Of a DNA stretch of 64,000 bases, positions 8,542 through 19,885 are shown piece after piece. Position 1 is the first letter of the stretch; each line of letters starts with the position of its first letter. The notes under the pieces are model-generated. The model searched no databases. It saw nothing but the letters and a program-made list of their open reading frames with translations, and was not told the origin of the DNA. The position numbers and the translations under genes were made by a program. The stretch is from assembly GCA_937872465.1 (NCBI GenBank), contig CALMSR010000029.1, positions 95,135 through 159,134 of the forward strand, in the 5' to 3' direction. The DNA is from an uncultured Paracoccaceae bacterium. Its GTDB lineage: Bacteria > Pseudomonadota > Alphaproteobacteria > Rhodobacterales > Rhodobacteraceae.

Positions 8542-9012
8542 TCATACGAAGGCGACCGAGACGACCTCGTAGGACCGCGTGCCGCCCGGGGTGCGGACCT
8601 CGACGCTGTCGCCGGGCTCCTTGCCGATCAGCGCGCGGGCGAGCGGGGACTTCATGTTGAGAAGCCCCTCCTCGATGCTGGCCTCGGGCTCGCCGACGAT
8701 CTGGTAGGTCCGCTCTTCCTCGGTGTCCTCGTCGAGGATGACCACGGTCGCGCCGAACTTGATCGGCCCGGACATGCGGGTCGGGTCGATGACCTCGCTT
8801 CGGCCGATCATGCCCTCGAGCTCGCGGATGCGGCCCTCGACGAAGCTCTGTCGCTCGCGCGCCGCATGGTATTCGGCGTTCTCGCTCAGGTCGCCGTGCT
8901 CGCGGGCCTCGGCGATCGCCTTGATGATGGCCGGGCGCTCGATGCTCTTGAGCTTCTTGAGCTCGGCATCGAGCCGAGCGAATCCCTTGGCGGTCAGCGG
9001 AACCTTTTCCAT
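8542..9012 (-). CDS. greA: transcription elongation factor GreA
   Basis: The 156-residue protein binds the RNA polymerase secondary channel and stimulates cleavage of backtracked transcripts. The N-terminal coiled coil carries [17 protein letters not shown] and the conserved [19 protein letters not shown] block (about residues 38-56) with the acidic tip. The C-terminal FKBP-like domain contains the [18 protein letters not shown] block. The start at 9012 gives the family beginning MEKVPLT; the frame continues upstream only as low-quality sequence. Confidence 0.96.
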   Translation of the reverse strand: MEKVPLTAKGFARLDAELKKLKSIERPAIIKAIAEAREHGDLSENAEYHAARERQSFVEGRIRELEGMIGRSEVIDPTRMSGPIKFGATVVILDEDTEEERTYQIVGEPEASIEEGLLNMKSPLARALIGKEPGDSVEVRTPGGTRSYEVVSVAFV

Positions 9013-9204
9013 GCCTGTCCTCCGCACCGCAGTCATGTCGCGGTTGAAAAATGCCATCACGATCGCCGATGGTCGTGCCATGGCCCCGATCGCGGACCCA
9101 AACGTCCGGATCCCGGTCAACATAGGATTGCGGCCATGCGGCCGCAAGGCGCAGATTCGGCGCGAAAGCCGCGCAATTGTGCCCGGCGCATGCGGTTCCA
9201 AGCG

Positions 9205-9284
9205 CGACCGTCTCGCTACAAGACGAGGGCAGCGCCTGCACCGGGCGGAAGCGAAGCGCCCGCCTGGGGGCGGGGTGGTGACGC
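9205..9284 (-). repeat. family B intergenic repeat, copy B1
   Basis: Read leftward, this copy matches the other family B units: GCGTCACCACCCCGCCCC, then AGGCGGGCGCTTCGC, then GCGCTGCCCTCGTCTTG and ACGGTCG. It lies in the 406-base gap between the divergent greA and ETF-QO genes. The rest of that gap (9013-9204 and 9285-9418) shows no gene; it must carry both promoters. Confidence 0.7.
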
Positions 9285-9418
9285 CCCATATTTCGATGGA
9301 CAAGGTGGCGTTTGCAGACGTGATCGCCCTGCGGCCGCTCCGCCCGTGATTGACCTCCCGGCCCGGCTTGGCTAGGCGTCGGCGCGGTATGCCCGGAGGG
9401 CGGCGGAAAGGAAGAGCG

Positions 9419-11077
9419 ATGGCCGAGAGCGCGCGCGAGTCCATGGAATACGATGTCGTCATCGTCGGCGCCGGACCGGCGGGTCTCTCGGCGGCGATCC
9501 GGCTCAAGCAGCTCGACCCCGAGCTCTCGGTGGTGGTGCTGGAGAAGGGCTCCGAGGTCGGCGCGCATATCCTCTCGGGCGCGGTGCTCGACCCCGCCGG
9601 GCTCGACCGGCTGCTCCCGGACTGGCGCGAGCGCGGCGCGCCGGTCACCGTGCCGGTCACCGACGACCGTTTCTACATGCTGGGGCAGGCGGGCGTCCTG
9701 CGCATCCCCGGCTGGCCGATGCCGCCCCTGATGAAGAACCACGGCAATTACATCGTCTCCATGGCCAATGTCTGCCGCTGGATGGCCGGCGAGGCGGAGG
9801 CCCTGGGTGTCGAGATCTTCCCCGGCATGGCGGCGAGCGCGCTGGTGCTCGGCGAGGACGGCGCGCTGCGCGGCGTGGTCGCGGGCGAGTTCGGGCTGAA
9901 CCCCGACCGGACGCCGGGGCCGAATTACGAGCCGGGCATGGAGCTGCTCGGCAAATACGTGCTGCTCGCCGAGGGCGTGCGCGGCTCGCTCTCGAAGCAG
10001 GCCATCGCCCGGTTCGATCTCGCCGCAGGGCACGAGCCGCAGAAATACGGGCTCGGCATGAAGGAGATCTGGGAGGTCCGCCCGGAGGTCCATCACGAGG
10101 GGCGCGTGGTGCATACCATGGGCTGGCCGCTCGGTCGCAACGCCGGGGGCGGGTCCTTCATCTATCACCTGGAGAACAACCAGGTCTTCGTCGGCTTCGT
10201 GGTGCATCTCAACTACGCCAACCCGCATCTCTACCCCTACATGGAGTTCCAGCGGTTCAAGCATCATCCGATGGTCGCGGACCTCCTGCGGGGCGGCAAG
10301 CGCGTGGCCTATGGCGCGCGCGCGATCTCGGAGGGCGGCTGGCAGTCGATCCCGAAGCTGGTCTTCCCCGGCGGCGCGCTGCTCGGCTGCTCGGCGGGCT
10401 TCGTGAACGTGCCGCGCATCAAGGGCAACCACAACGCCATGCTCTCGGGCATCGCGGCCGCCGAGGCGGCGCAGGCGGCGATCGCCGCCGGGCGGTCGGG
10501 CGACGAGCTCACCGGATACGAGGAGGCGGTGCGGAGCGGGCCGATCGCGGCGGACCTCAGGCCCGTGCGCAACGTCAAGCCGATGTGGTCGCGCTGGGGC
10601 CTCCTGCCCTCGCTCGGGCTCGGCGGCTTCGACATGTGGTGGAACACGCTCTTCGGCGACCGCTCGCTCTTCGGCTCGATGCAGCATGGCAAGACCGATG
10701 CCGCGGCCACCGGGCTGGCGGCGGATTTCGCGCCGATCGACTACCCGAAGCCCGACGGGGTGCTGTCCTTCGACCGGCTGACCAATGTGGCCTTCTCCTT
10801 CACCAACCACGAGGAGAGCCAGCCGCCGCATCTGACGCTGAAGGATCCTTCGGTGCCGATCGAGGTGAACCTGCCGCGCTACGGCGAGCCGGCGCAGCGC
10901 TATTGCCCGGCCGGGGTCTACGAGGTGCTGCGCGACGAGGACGGCTCGAACCCGCAGTTCCGGATCAACTTCCAGAACTGCGTGCATTGCAAAACCTGCG
11001 ACATCAAGGATCCGAGCCAGAACATCACCTGGGTCACGCCGCAGGGGGGCGACGGGCCGAACTACCCGAACATGTGA
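9419..11077 (+). CDS. electron transfer flavoprotein-ubiquinone oxidoreductase
   Basis: The 552-residue monotopic membrane enzyme passes electrons from reduced ETF (fatty-acid, amino-acid and choline catabolism) to ubiquinone. The FAD motif GAGPAG lies at residues 17-22. The C-terminal 4Fe-4S site is complete, with the ligands in YCPAGVYEV and in [13 protein letters not shown]. The start was set at 9419, after AAAGGAAGAG, giving [14 protein letters not shown]; the frame upstream is Arg-rich and unlike the family. Length is usual (about 550). EtfA and EtfB are not in the window. Confidence 0.96.
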   Translation: MAESARESMEYDVVIVGAGPAGLSAAIRLKQLDPELSVVVLEKGSEVGAHILSGAVLDPAGLDRLLPDWRERGAPVTVPVTDDRFYMLGQAGVLRIPGWPMPPLMKNHGNYIVSMANVCRWMAGEAEALGVEIFPGMAASALVLGEDGALRGVVAGEFGLNPDRTPGPNYEPGMELLGKYVLLAEGVRGSLSKQAIARFDLAAGHEPQKYGLGMKEIWEVRPEVHHEGRVVHTMGWPLGRNAGGGSFIYHLENNQVFVGFVVHLNYANPHLYPYMEFQRFKHHPMVADLLRGGKRVAYGARAISEGGWQSIPKLVFPGGALLGCSAGFVNVPRIKGNHNAMLSGIAAAEAAQAAIAAGRSGDELTGYEEAVRSGPIAADLRPVRNVKPMWSRWGLLPSLGLGGFDMWWNTLFGDRSLFGSMQHGKTDAAATGLAADFAPIDYPKPDGVLSFDRLTNVAFSFTNHEESQPPHLTLKDPSVPIEVNLPRYGEPAQRYCPAGVYEVLRDEDGSNPQFRINFQNCVHCKTCDIKDPSQNITWVTPQGGDGPNYPNM

Positions 11078-11171
11078 AGGCGGCGCGGGGGGTCCGGGCC
11101 GCGTCCCGCGATTGCAACGGCCGGGCGCGGGGAATAGGCTCGCGCGCGCTTCGGAACCGGGAGATGACTTC

Positions 11172-12872
11172 GTGCGACAATCGCTAGGCCGAATGCTGCG
11201 GGGCGCCTGCCTGGGCTTCCTGGTCCTCGCCGCCGCCCCGGGGGCGCGGGCGACGAGCCTGTCGGGGGCCTATCTCGCGGCGATGCAGGCGGATTTCCGC
11301 AACGATTACGTGGCCTCGGCGGAATATCTCGACCGGGCGCTGGCGATCGATCCGCAGAATATCGCGTTGATGCAGAACAGCATCGTCGCCCATGTCGCGG
11401 CCGGGGACGTCGCGGGGGCGACCGGGATCGCCGACGGGCTCGCCGAGGCGATGCCCGGCAACCAGATCGCGGTCGTGGTGCAGGTCTCCGATGCCATCGC
11501 CAAGGAGGATTTCGCCGCGGCGCGGGATCTCCTCGACGAGGCGGGCCCCTCGGTGCCGCCGCTGCTCGCGGGGCTGCTCTCCGGCTGGGTCGAGGTGGGG
11601 ATGGGGGATTTCTCCGCCGCCCAGGAGCGCTTCGACCTCCTGAAGGGCAATGCCGCGCTCGAGGCCTACGGCCAGTATCACAAGGCGCTCGCCCTCGCGC
11701 TCGCGGGCGATTTCCTCTCCGCGGCGACGATCCTCGCGAACGGGGAGGACGGCCCGCTGCATGTCAATCTCGGCGCGCTGGTCGCCCATGCGCAGGTGCT
11801 GGTGCAGATCGACCGCGACACCGAGGCGCTGGAGATCCTCGACGAGGCGCTCGCGGGCGGCATCCCGAACGCGGTGCTGCTCGACCTGCGGGACCGGATC
11901 GCGGCCGGCGAGAACGTGGCCTTCACCCGGGTGACCAATGCGCGCTCCGGGTCGGCCGAGGCGCTGCTCACGCTGGCCGACGCGCTCAGCGCCAGCGAAT
12001 CGGAGCGCATCGGGCTGATGCATGCGCAGCTCGCGGCCCATGTGGATCCCGGCGCGGTCGAGGCGCGGCTGCTCGCGGCCGATATCCTCGAGCGCGAGGA
12101 GCAGTTCGACCTCGCGTCCCAGGCGCTGGCCGGCGTGCCGCAGGAATCGCCCTGGTACATGACCGCCGAGATCCGCCGCGCCAGCACCCAGAATGCGGCG
12201 GGCGATACCGAGGGCGGCATCGCCACGCTGACCGACCTGGCGGCCGCCTATCCCGAGCAGATCGAGGTCCAGTCGGCGCTGGGCGATGCCCTGCGCGTCG
12301 CCGAGCGCTACGGCGAGGCGGCGGCGGCCTATGACGCGGCGATCGCGCTCGTGCCCGATCCGCAGCCGGTGCATTGGGTGCTCTACTACACCCGCGGCAT
12401 CTCCAACGAGCGCGCGGGGAACTGGCCGGCGGCGGAGGCCGATTTCCGCGAGGCGCTGGTGCTCTCGCCCGACCAGCCGATGGTGCTGAACTATCTCGGC
12501 TATTCCCTCGTCGAGCAGGGCCGGGACCTCGACGAGGCGCTCGACATGATCGAGCGCGCCGTCGCGGGCCAGCCCGACGACGGCTACATCACCGATTCGC
12601 TCGGCTGGGTGCTCTATCGCATGGGCCGCTTCGAGGAGGCGGTGCCGCACATGCTGCGCGCCGTCGAGCTCACCCCCGACGACCCGATCATCAACGATCA
12701 TCTCGGCGACGTGCTCTGGAAGGTGGGGCGCACCCGCGAGGCGGAGTTCCAGTGGCGCCGGGCGCTCTCCTTCGGGCCGGCGCCGGATCTCGACATGGAC
12801 CGGGTCCGGCGCAAGCTCGAGGTCGGGCTCGACCAGGTGCTTTCCGAAGCGGACCCCGGCACCGACGGCTGA
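11172..12872 (+). CDS. secreted tetratricopeptide-repeat protein
   Basis: A 566-residue protein with a signal peptide (hydrophobic run [16 protein letters not shown] near residues 11-26) followed almost entirely by degenerate TPR helices. The clearest are [21 protein letters not shown], which runs straight into [20 protein letters not shown] and [19 protein letters not shown] near the C-terminus. Such proteins in Rhodobacterales are periplasmic or lipid-anchored scaffolds; no partner can be named from the sequence. GTG 11172 has GGGAG eight bases upstream; ATG 11193 is the alternative. It ends seven bases before ispE, so they probably share a transcript. Confidence 0.85.
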   Translation: MRQSLGRMLRGACLGFLVLAAAPGARATSLSGAYLAAMQADFRNDYVASAEYLDRALAIDPQNIALMQNSIVAHVAAGDVAGATGIADGLAEAMPGNQIAVVVQVSDAIAKEDFAAARDLLDEAGPSVPPLLAGLLSGWVEVGMGDFSAAQERFDLLKGNAALEAYGQYHKALALALAGDFLSAATILANGEDGPLHVNLGALVAHAQVLVQIDRDTEALEILDEALAGGIPNAVLLDLRDRIAAGENVAFTRVTNARSGSAEALLTLADALSASESERIGLMHAQLAAHVDPGAVEARLLAADILEREEQFDLASQALAGVPQESPWYMTAEIRRASTQNAAGDTEGGIATLTDLAAAYPEQIEVQSALGDALRVAERYGEAAAAYDAAIALVPDPQPVHWVLYYTRGISNERAGNWPAAEADFREALVLSPDQPMVLNYLGYSLVEQGRDLDEALDMIERAVAGQPDDGYITDSLGWVLYRMGRFEEAVPHMLRAVELTPDDPIINDHLGDVLWKVGRTREAEFQWRRALSFGPAPDLDMDRVRRKLEVGLDQVLSEADPGTDG

Positions 12873-12879
12873 GCGCCGC

Positions 12880-13716
12880 ATGCCCCGCCGCGAGCGCGAA
12901 TTCGCCCCGGCGAAGGTAAACCTGACGCTGCATGTCACCGGGCGGCGGCCGGACGGCTATCACCTGCTCGACAGCCTGGTCGTCTTTCCCGCGGTGGGCG
13001 ACCGGCTGGAGGCCACCGAGGCGCGGGATCTGGCGCTGGAGATCGACGGACCCTTCGCGGGGGCGCTGGATCCGGCTTCGAACCTGGTGCTCGCGGCGGC
13101 GCGGCTGCTCCGGCCCGCGGGGCGCGGCGCCGCGATCCGGCTGACGAAGGCGCTGCCCGTCGCCGGCGGCATCGGCGGGGGATCCTCGGATGCGGCGGCG
13201 GCGCTGCGGCTGCTGGCGCGGCTCTGGTCGGTGCCGCTGCCGCCGGCGGAGGCGCTCTTGGCTCTGGGCGCGGATCTGCCGGTCTGCCTGGCGGCGCGGC
13301 CGATGCGCATGGCGGGAATCGGCGAGGTGCTCGCGCCGGTGGGGATGCCGCGCTTCTGGCTGGTGCTGGCCAATCCCGGCGTGCCGCTGGCGACGGGCGC
13401 GGTCTTCGGGGCGCTCGCGCAGCGCGCGGGGTCGCCGATGCCGCCTGTGGACGCCTTCGACGGGTTCGACCGGCTCTGCGCCTTCCTGCACGGGCAGCGC
13501 AACGATCTCGAGCCGCCCGCCGTCGCGCTCGCGCCCGCGGTGGCGGAGGTGCTGGCGGCGCTGGCGGGGGCACCGGGCTGCCGGCTGGCGCGGATGTCGG
13601 GCTCGGGGGCGACCTGCTTCGGTATCTTTCCCGACGAGGGAACGGCGCGCGCGGCGGCGGATGCGCTCGGTGGCGCGACGCCCGCCTGGTGGGTGGCGGC
13701 CGCGCCGGTCGGCTGA
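12880..13716 (+). CDS. ispE: 4-diphosphocytidyl-2-C-methyl-D-erythritol kinase IspE
   Basis: The 278-residue GHMP kinase phosphorylates CDP-methylerythritol in the non-mevalonate isoprenoid pathway. The N-terminal [11 protein letters not shown] block holds Lys12, the ATP loop [17 protein letters not shown] is at 93-109, GADLPVCL carries the catalytic Asp132, and [12 protein letters not shown] is the C-terminal GHMP motif. All key residues are present and the length is typical. It follows the TPR gene closely. Confidence 0.95.
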   Translation: MPRREREFAPAKVNLTLHVTGRRPDGYHLLDSLVVFPAVGDRLEATEARDLALEIDGPFAGALDPASNLVLAAARLLRPAGRGAAIRLTKALPVAGGIGGGSSDAAAALRLLARLWSVPLPPAEALLALGADLPVCLAARPMRMAGIGEVLAPVGMPRFWLVLANPGVPLATGAVFGALAQRAGSPMPPVDAFDGFDRLCAFLHGQRNDLEPPAVALAPAVAEVLAALAGAPGCRLARMSGSGATCFGIFPDEGTARAAADALGGATPAWWVAAAPVG

Positions 13717-13844
13717 CCGGGCGAGGCAAATCGGTGCGTATCCCCGGACGGCGGCGCCTTGGAGTGGCCGCGACATCGCGCGTGAATTGCCCGGAGACGG
13801 TGTTCCATGCGCGTTCGATCTCAGCGGTGCGCATTGCGGCAGCG

Positions 13845-13942
13845 TGTCCCGCCCGTGCGCCAGCACGGGCAGCGCCCGCCCGCCCCCCAGGCGGGCGCTT
13901 CCGCGCCCACCACGGGCGGTCTCTGCCCGTGCTTCCATGTTG
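13845..13942 (+). repeat. family B intergenic repeat, copy B2
   Basis: Shares the family B core CAGCGCCCGCC / GGCGGGCGCTTC and the outer TGTCCCGCCCG arm. It has its own extended dyad: GCACGGGCAG (13864-13873) pairs with CTGCCCGTGC (13923-13932). It sits between the 3' ends of ispE and ftsK, next to family A copy A1, so the whole 585-base gap is repeat plus short unique DNA with no gene. Confidence 0.65.
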
Positions 13943-14020
13943 TACGAACGGCCCGGAAAACCTGCCTCATACCAGCGGCCTCTCCGATTGACCGATCCTG
14001 AGTCTGACCCTCGGGACAAA

Positions 14021-14299
14021 GAAAAGGCCGCGCCCCGCGCGGCCCGCACAGCATTCCCCCGGGCCGAAGAGGCGAGGCGCCGGTGGCGCGTCGCCCGGTC
14101 CGGTCGCCCGGAGGCGCGCGCCGCAGGGCGAGGGGGGTGCAGCTTCACCATCGGTTGAGGATCGGGACGCGTCGGCCCTGGACGGTGCGCTTGCGCGCCG
14201 GCCCCCGGCAGGGCCGGCGCGGCCCGATCGCCACGGGTCGATCGGGCTGGGGACACCCTGACCGCGGGATGAACAGGAGTCGACAGCGAGGGCCGCTGG
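14021..14299 (+). repeat. family A intergenic repeat, copy A1 (full length)
   Basis: The longest copy of a structured repeat also found at 18251 (same strand), 44770 and 58238 (reverse). In order it holds several hairpins: GGCCGCG/CGCGGCC, an imperfect CGAGGCGCC/GGCGCGTCG, GCGCCGGCCC/GGGCCGGCGC, and GCCCGATCG/CGATCGGGC. It ends two bases before the ftsK stop codon. A transcription-termination or processing role for the convergent ispE and ftsK messages is inferred from position and structure. Confidence 0.8.
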
Positions 14300-14301
14300 T
14301 A

Positions 14302-16908
14302 TCACCGCTCCGGGACGATGACCTCGCGCTTGCCGACGTGGTTGGCCTGGCTGACAACGCCCGCTTCCTCCATCAGCTCCACGAGCTTCGCCGCCTTGTT
14401 GTAGCCGATCGAGAGCTTGCGCTGGATGTAGGAGGTCGAGCATTTGCGGTCCTTGGCGACGATCGCCACCGCCTGGTCGTAGAGCGCGTCGTCTCCGCTG
14501 GTATTGCCGCCGAGGCCGAGCACGAGGTCGATCTCGCTCTCCTCGTCGGCGTCGGGGCCGTCCACGACGCCCGCGTCATAGGCGGGCGAGCCGAGGGTCT
14601 TGAGGTGGCGGACCACCTCCTCGACCTCCTCGTCGGAGACGAAGGGGCCGTGGACGCGGGTGATGCGCCCGCCGCCGGCCATGTAGAGCATGTCGCCCTG
14701 GCCGAGCAGCTGCTCGGCGCCCTGCTCGCCGAGGATGGTGCGGCTGTCGATCTTCGAGGTCACCTGGAAGGAGATGCGGGTTGGAAAATTCGCCTTGATC
14801 GTGCCGGTGATGACGTCGACCGACGGGCGCTGGGTGGCCATGATCAGGTGGATGCCGGAGGCGCGGGCCATCTGGGCGAGGCGCTGGATGCAGGCCTCGA
14901 TCTCCTTGCCCGCGACCATCATCAGGTCGGCCATCTCGTCGACGATGACCACGATGAAGGCCATCTTCTTGGGCAGGAATTCCTCGGTCTCGAAGACCGG
15001 CTCGCCGGTCTCCTCGTCGAAGCCGGTCTGCACGGTGCGGGTGAAGGCCTCGCCCTTGGCCTCGGCATCGGTCACCCGGGCGTTGTAGCCGTCGATGTTG
15101 CGCACGCCGAGCTTCGACATCTTGCGGTAGCGCTCCTCCATCTCGGCGACCACCCATTTCAGCGCCACGACGGCCTTCTTGGGGTCGGTGACCACGGGGG
15201 AGAGCAGATGCGGGATGCCGTCGTAGACCGAGAGCTCCAGCATCTTGGGGTCGATCATGATCAGCCGGCATTCGTCGGGGGAGAGCTTGTAGAGCAGGCT
15301 CAGGATCATGGTGTTGATCGCCACCGACTTGCCCGAGCCGGTGGTGCCGGCGATGAGCAGATGCGGCATGCGGGCGAGGTTGGCCACCACCGGCTCACCG
15401 CCGATGTCCTTGCCGAGCGCGAGCGGCAGGGCGTGGCTGCTGTCGCCGTAGGATTTCGCCGCGAGGATCTCGCGCAGCAGCACCTTCTCGCGCAGTTCGT
15501 TCGGCAGCTCGATCCCGATCACCGAGCGCCCCGGGATGGTGGAGACGCGGCAGGCCAGCGCCGACATCGAGCGGGCGATGTCGTCCGCGAGCCCGATGAC
15601 GCGGGAGGCCTTGAGACCGGCCGCCGGTTCCAGTTCATACATGGTCACCACCGGACCGGGTCGGATCGAGACGATCTCGCCGCGCACGCCGTAATCGTCG
15701 AGCACGTTTTCCAGCATGCGGGCGTTCTCCTCCAGCGCGTCGCTGGAGAGGTGGTGGCGCACGATGGTCGAGGGCGACTGCAGGAGCGAGAGCGGCGGGG
15801 TCCGGTAAATTTCGGGCGCGTCGCCGTCGAGCGCGAGCTGGGGTTGCTCCTCGGACCGGGCGCGCGCGCTCTTGACTAGCGGTTTCGCGGCGGGAACGCG
15901 AACCCGCGGCTGCGGAAGGATCTCGCGATCGAGGTCCGGGTCGCTTTCGGTTTCCTCTATGTCGTCGCGCTCCAGCACCGCCGTCTCGGCATGGGCGGCG
16001 GTCAGCGGCGGGATCGGGCGCAGCGCAGGCGAGCGGCTGGTGGCATCCGCCTCGGCGCGGGCACGGACCGCTGCGGTGATCTTCGCCATGACGCTGTCCT
16101 CGGAGGGCCGCAGTGCCGCGGGGTCGAATCGCGGGATGCCCTCGGCCCGCAGCGCGCCGGGCTTGGGCAGTGACGCCTCCGCAGCCTCGGCGCGGCGGGC
16201 GCGCAGTTCCGACGCCGAGCGGTGGGCGGCGCGTGCGCCCTCGGAGGCGGTCGCGACGGCACGGCCGGTCAGGCCGTAGAGCCCGGAATAGAGCAGCACC
16301 GAGCCGCCGCTGAGGAAGGCGAGAAAGCCGCGCATTTCCGCCCAGGTCACCCCGAGCGCATAGCCGGTCGTGAGCGCGAAGGCGAAGGCCAGCGCCAGGC
16401 TGGTGATCGTCAGGGCGAGCGTGAGGTCGAGCGGCATGAGCGAGACGAGCCCGCCCACTGCGGCGTCGCCCAGCATGCCGCCGAGCCCGTAGTCGAACTG
16501 CCAGCCGGAGAGCGGCACATGGGTCGCCGCGAAGGCGGCGGCGGCGAGCAGGGCCACCGGCACGGCGATGGCGCGGCTGACCGCCCGGGTCTCGCCGGCA
16601 TGGAGCAGGAGCCGCAGGCCCCAGGCGGCGAGGGCGACGGGAATGCCGTAGGCGGCCCAGCCGAGCGCACGATGCATCGGGTCGGCGATGGAGGCGCCGA
16701 CGAGGCCGAGCGCGTTCTGCGGCGCGGCGTCCGTGGCGCTGAAGAGGCTCGGATCGTCCGGCGAATAGGTCCAGATCATCGTCCCGGCGAGGGCGGCCAG
16801 CGCGAGCAGGATCAGGCCGAGAAGCTCGGTGCCGCGACGGCGCAAGGCCTCCTCGGTATCGCTTTCGATGAGGGGGGCGCGACGTTTCGCTTTGCTGCGT
16901 CCTGCCAT
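14302..16908 (-). CDS. ftsK: DNA translocase FtsK
   Basis: The 868-residue septal DNA pump has four N-terminal transmembrane segments (within about residues 25-215), a Pro/Ala/charged linker (about 230-400), and a RecA-type motor with Walker A GTTGSGKS near 518-525 and Walker B RLIMIDP near 550. The C-terminal gamma winged helix ([21 protein letters not shown]) recognises KOPS sites for chromosome dimer resolution. ATG 16908 directly follows the TAG of the upstream aminotransferase gene, and its ribosome site lies inside that gene, implying co-translation. Length is usual for alphaproteobacteria. Confidence 0.96.
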   Translation of the reverse strand: MAGRSKAKRRAPLIESDTEEALRRRGTELLGLILLALAALAGTMIWTYSPDDPSLFSATDAAPQNALGLVGASIADPMHRALGWAAYGIPVALAAWGLRLLLHAGETRAVSRAIAVPVALLAAAAFAATHVPLSGWQFDYGLGGMLGDAAVGGLVSLMPLDLTLALTITSLALAFAFALTTGYALGVTWAEMRGFLAFLSGGSVLLYSGLYGLTGRAVATASEGARAAHRSASELRARRAEAAEASLPKPGALRAEGIPRFDPAALRPSEDSVMAKITAAVRARAEADATSRSPALRPIPPLTAAHAETAVLERDDIEETESDPDLDREILPQPRVRVPAAKPLVKSARARSEEQPQLALDGDAPEIYRTPPLSLLQSPSTIVRHHLSSDALEENARMLENVLDDYGVRGEIVSIRPGPVVTMYELEPAAGLKASRVIGLADDIARSMSALACRVSTIPGRSVIGIELPNELREKVLLREILAAKSYGDSSHALPLALGKDIGGEPVVANLARMPHLLIAGTTGSGKSVAINTMILSLLYKLSPDECRLIMIDPKMLELSVYDGIPHLLSPVVTDPKKAVVALKWVVAEMEERYRKMSKLGVRNIDGYNARVTDAEAKGEAFTRTVQTGFDEETGEPVFETEEFLPKKMAFIVVIVDEMADLMMVAGKEIEACIQRLAQMARASGIHLIMATQRPSVDVITGTIKANFPTRISFQVTSKIDSRTILGEQGAEQLLGQGDMLYMAGGGRITRVHGPFVSDEEVEEVVRHLKTLGSPAYDAGVVDGPDADEESEIDLVLGLGGNTSGDDALYDQAVAIVAKDRKCSTSYIQRKLSIGYNKAAKLVELMEEAGVVSQANHVGKREVIVPER

Positions 16909-18117
16909 CTATCCTGCCCTTTCGATGAAATGCCTGTCTCCGAGAACCTCGCGGATCGCGCGAAGTCCGCGCGCGACTTCCGCGGCTTCTGCGACCAGCG
17001 CGACGCGGATGTATGCGGCCCCGGGATTGCGACCCGTGGCGTCGGTGCGGCCAAGATAGGCGCCCGGCAGCACCCGCACACCCATCTCGCGCCAGAGCGC
17101 GAGGGCTGCCGCCTCGCCGTCGCCGACCGGCAGCCAGAGGAAGAACCCGGCGCCGGGCGGCACATAGCCCGGCAGGTCGCCGAGGATCGCGTCGGCGAGC
17201 TCGAATTTCTCCACATAGAGCGCGCGGCTCGCCACCACATGCGCCTCGTCGCGCCAGAGCGCCGTGGCGGCGTGCTGCAGCGGCAGCGGCACCGGCGCGC
17301 CGCCATAGGCGCGCAGCTGCCGGATCGCCGCGATGCCGCGCGGGCCGCCCGCGGCGAAGCCCGCGCGCAGGCCGGGCACGTTCGAGCGCTTCGAGAGCGA
17401 CTGGAAGACCAGCACCCGCTCGGGATCCGCACCGGCGGCGCGGGCGGCGGGGAGCGCGCCCGGCGGCGGGGCGCCGCGCCAGATCTCGGAATAGCATTCG
17501 TCGGCGAGGATGCGGAAATCGTGGCGCTCGGCGAGCGCGATCAGCGCGCGCCACCAAGCCGCGTCCGCCACCGCGCCCTGGGGATTGGCGGGCGAGCAGA
17601 CATAGGCGAGCGTCACCCGGTCGAGCAGGGCGCCGGGCAGGGCCGCGAAATCCGGCAGGAAGCCGGTTTCGGGCGTTGCCGCCACCGGGACCGGCTCGGC
17701 GCCGACGGCGAGCGCGGCCGCGCCGTAGCATTGGTAGAACGGGTTCGGCATGAGGATCGCCGGCCGCTGCCCGCCCTTGCTTTCCGGCGAGAGTGCCAGC
17801 GCGGCGTTGAAGAGCCCCTCGCGGCTGCCGTTCAGCGAGACCACCTCGGTTTCGGGATCGACGGCGACGCCGTAGCGCAGCGCCAGCCAGTCCGCGATGG
17901 CGGCGCGCAGCTCCGGCGTTCCCTCGTTGGGTGGGTAGCGGCCGAATTCCCCGGCATGGGCGGCGATGGTTTCGGCGACGAGGGCGGGAACCGGATGGCG
18001 CGGCTCGCCGATGCTCATGGAGATCTCGGGCCTGCCGGGCGCGCAGCCGTGGAGCAGCCGCCGCAGACGCGGAAAGGCATACTCCGGCAGATCGGAGAAC
18101 CGCTGGGGTAACTGCAT
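16909..18117 (-). CDS. class I/II PLP-dependent aminotransferase
   Basis: A 402-residue fold-type I aminotransferase of the AspC/DapC group. The PLP lysine is in SLSKRSNVPGLRAGF; other family motifs include NPFYQCY, SPANPQGA and ADECYSEI. The best guess is a succinyldiaminopimelate or related aminotransferase of lysine biosynthesis, but substrate cannot be fixed from sequence. The start at 18117 is supported by GAGG nine bases upstream and skips a poor 15-residue extension. It is directly upstream of ftsK without a gap. Confidence 0.85.
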   Translation of the reverse strand: MQLPQRFSDLPEYAFPRLRRLLHGCAPGRPEISMSIGEPRHPVPALVAETIAAHAGEFGRYPPNEGTPELRAAIADWLALRYGVAVDPETEVVSLNGSREGLFNAALALSPESKGGQRPAILMPNPFYQCYGAAALAVGAEPVPVAATPETGFLPDFAALPGALLDRVTLAYVCSPANPQGAVADAAWWRALIALAERHDFRILADECYSEIWRGAPPPGALPAARAAGADPERVLVFQSLSKRSNVPGLRAGFAAGGPRGIAAIRQLRAYGGAPVPLPLQHAATALWRDEAHVVASRALYVEKFELADAILGDLPGYVPPGAGFFLWLPVGDGEAAALALWREMGVRVLPGAYLGRTDATGRNPGAAYIRVALVAEAAEVARGLRAIREVLGDRHFIERAG

Positions 18118-18250
18118 CCTTCGTGCCTCACATCCGGGATCTGGCGTCCCGGTCTGCGGCAATTCTATCCGCCGGGGCGGTTAAGGTCCAGATAATACCG
18201 GCGGTCCCTGCTGCCCGCCCGGCGCGGCGACCCCGTTATCGGAGCTTGGG

Positions 18251-18422
18251 GAGAAGGCCGCGCCCCGCGTGGCCCGCCGAGCATTCCCCCGGACCCGAAA
18301 GGCGAGGCGCCGGTGGCGCGCCGGCCCCCGGCAGGTCCGGCGCGGCCCGATCGCCACGGGTCGATCGGGCTGGGGACACCCGGCTCGGGGGCGGGATGAA
18401 AGTCGACGGCGCGGGCCGCTGG
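18251..18422 (+). repeat. family A intergenic repeat, copy A2 (internal deletion)
   Basis: Nearly identical to A1 at both ends but lacking about 105 central bases: after GGTGGCGCG it jumps straight to CCGGCCCCCGGCAGG. The deletion ends fall in short GCGCG direct repeats. The terminal hairpins are kept, and in GGCCGCG/CGTGGCC one C becomes T, which still pairs as G-U in RNA. It lies 3' of the leftward amidase gene. The remaining bases of the 347-base gap show no gene. Confidence 0.8.
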
Positions 18423-18464
18423 CATGGGCATTGCGGGCCGCCCTCGGGCGGCCGGTTCGTGGCG

Positions 18465-19799
18465 TCAGGCGCCCAGCGCCGCCTCGATGGCCGCGCCGAG
18501 GCGCAGGAGGCGCGACTCCGAGCCGGGGGCGGCCATGACCATCAGCCCGCAGCCGGGGGTGCCGCTCGGCAGGCTGAGCGCGCAGAGCCCCATGAGATTG
18601 CCGATCCTGGTGTTGCGCAGGGTCATGAGGTTCTCGCGCATGAAGAGCGCGTGATCGGCCAGAAGCGCCTCGACATTCGGCGCGAGGTTCGGGGTGGTGG
18701 GCAGGACCACCGCGTCGAAGCCGGCGGTCTCGGCGAGATATTCGGCGCGCAGGCGGTCGAGCTTCTGCCAGGCGGCCACGTAGTCGGGCGCCGAGAAGGC
18801 CTCCCCGGAGCGGAACCGGTCGAGCACGGGGGCGAACATGAGCTCGGGCCGGGCCTCGATGACCTCGCGGCAGGTCCCGTAGGCCTCGGCGGCGAAGATG
18901 CAGGGGGCGAGCGCCATCGCCTCGGCGACGGAGGCGAGGGCGGCGCGCTCGGTCCGCGCCCCGGCGGCGCGCAGCGGGTCGAGCGCGGCCTCGAGCGCCC
19001 GGGCCTGGCCGTCGGCGGTCGGGCCGATCCCGGCGGTGTCGAGCACGAGGAGGCTTGCGCCGTCGAGCGAGGCGCCGGCGAGATCCGGGGCCGGGGCGCC
19101 GGAGAGGGCGGCGAGCAGGAGGGCCGCGTCCTCGACCGAGCGGCAGAGCGGGCCGGGGGTGTCGAAGCGCGGGCAGAGCTGCACCACGCCCTCGAGGCTG
19201 AGCAGCCCGTGGGTGGGCTTCAGCCCGACGAGATCGTTCCAGCTCGAGGGGACGCGGATCGAGCCGCCGGTGTCCGAGCCGATCCCGGCGGCGGCGAGCC
19301 CGAAGGCGACCGAAGCCGCCGCCCCGGAGGAGGAACCCCCCGGTGCGAGCTCGGGATCGTTGATGTTGGGCGGGGTCGCGGTGACCGGGTTGATCCCGAT
19401 CCCGGAGAAGGCGAGTTCGGTCAGATGGGTCTTGCCGAGGCAGACGAGCCCGGCCCGCCCGGCATGGGCGAGCACCGCCGCGTCGCGCTCCGGCACCCGG
19501 CCGGCGAGCAGGGCCGAGCCCGCCTCGGTGGCGGTGCCGGCGGTATCGAAGAGATCCTTCCAGCTGACCGGCACGCCGTCGAGCGGCCCGTGGCGCAGCC
19601 CCGCCCGCGCCCGGGCGGCCGCGGCATCGGCCTCGGCCCGCGCCCGGTCGGCGGTGACGCGGGCGTAGATCCCCGGCGCCTGGGGATGGCTCTCGATGGC
19701 CGAGAGATAGACCTCGGTCACCTCGCGCGGATCGATCTCGCCCGCCTCGAAGGCTCGCCCGAGATCCGCGGCCGTCATCCAGAGCCAGGTGTCCGACAT
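18465..19799 (-). CDS. amidase signature family protein
   Basis: A 444-residue amidase with the complete Ser-cisSer-Lys triad: Lys81 in SWKDLFD, the cis-Ser in GGSSSG (154-159) and the nucleophile Ser180 in GSDTGGSIR. The family hydrolyses a range of amides (GatA, indoleacetamide, allophanate and others). It is not GatA-like in context, as no gatB or gatC is nearby, so the substrate is unknown. It is divergent from the UbiH-type hydroxylase gene at 19886. Confidence 0.9.
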   Translation of the reverse strand: MSDTWLWMTAADLGRAFEAGEIDPREVTEVYLSAIESHPQAPGIYARVTADRARAEADAAAARARAGLRHGPLDGVPVSWKDLFDTAGTATEAGSALLAGRVPERDAAVLAHAGRAGLVCLGKTHLTELAFSGIGINPVTATPPNINDPELAPGGSSSGAAASVAFGLAAAGIGSDTGGSIRVPSSWNDLVGLKPTHGLLSLEGVVQLCPRFDTPGPLCRSVEDAALLLAALSGAPAPDLAGASLDGASLLVLDTAGIGPTADGQARALEAALDPLRAAGARTERAALASVAEAMALAPCIFAAEAYGTCREVIEARPELMFAPVLDRFRSGEAFSAPDYVAAWQKLDRLRAEYLAETAGFDAVVLPTTPNLAPNVEALLADHALFMRENLMTLRNTRIGNLMGLCALSLPSGTPGCGLMVMAAPGSESRLLRLGAAIEAALGA

Positions 19800-19885
19800 G
19801 CGTATCCTTCCATCGCCGATCGCGCGAGCCTAGCCGGGGCATTGGCGATGGACAATCGCCTTGGCGCTTGGAATAGCATGCGCCC

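Noticed and set aside
16222..18111. Long rightward frame antisense to ftsK and the aminotransferase
   Set aside because: Composition follows the opposite-strand codons of two well supported genes; no start site or domain.
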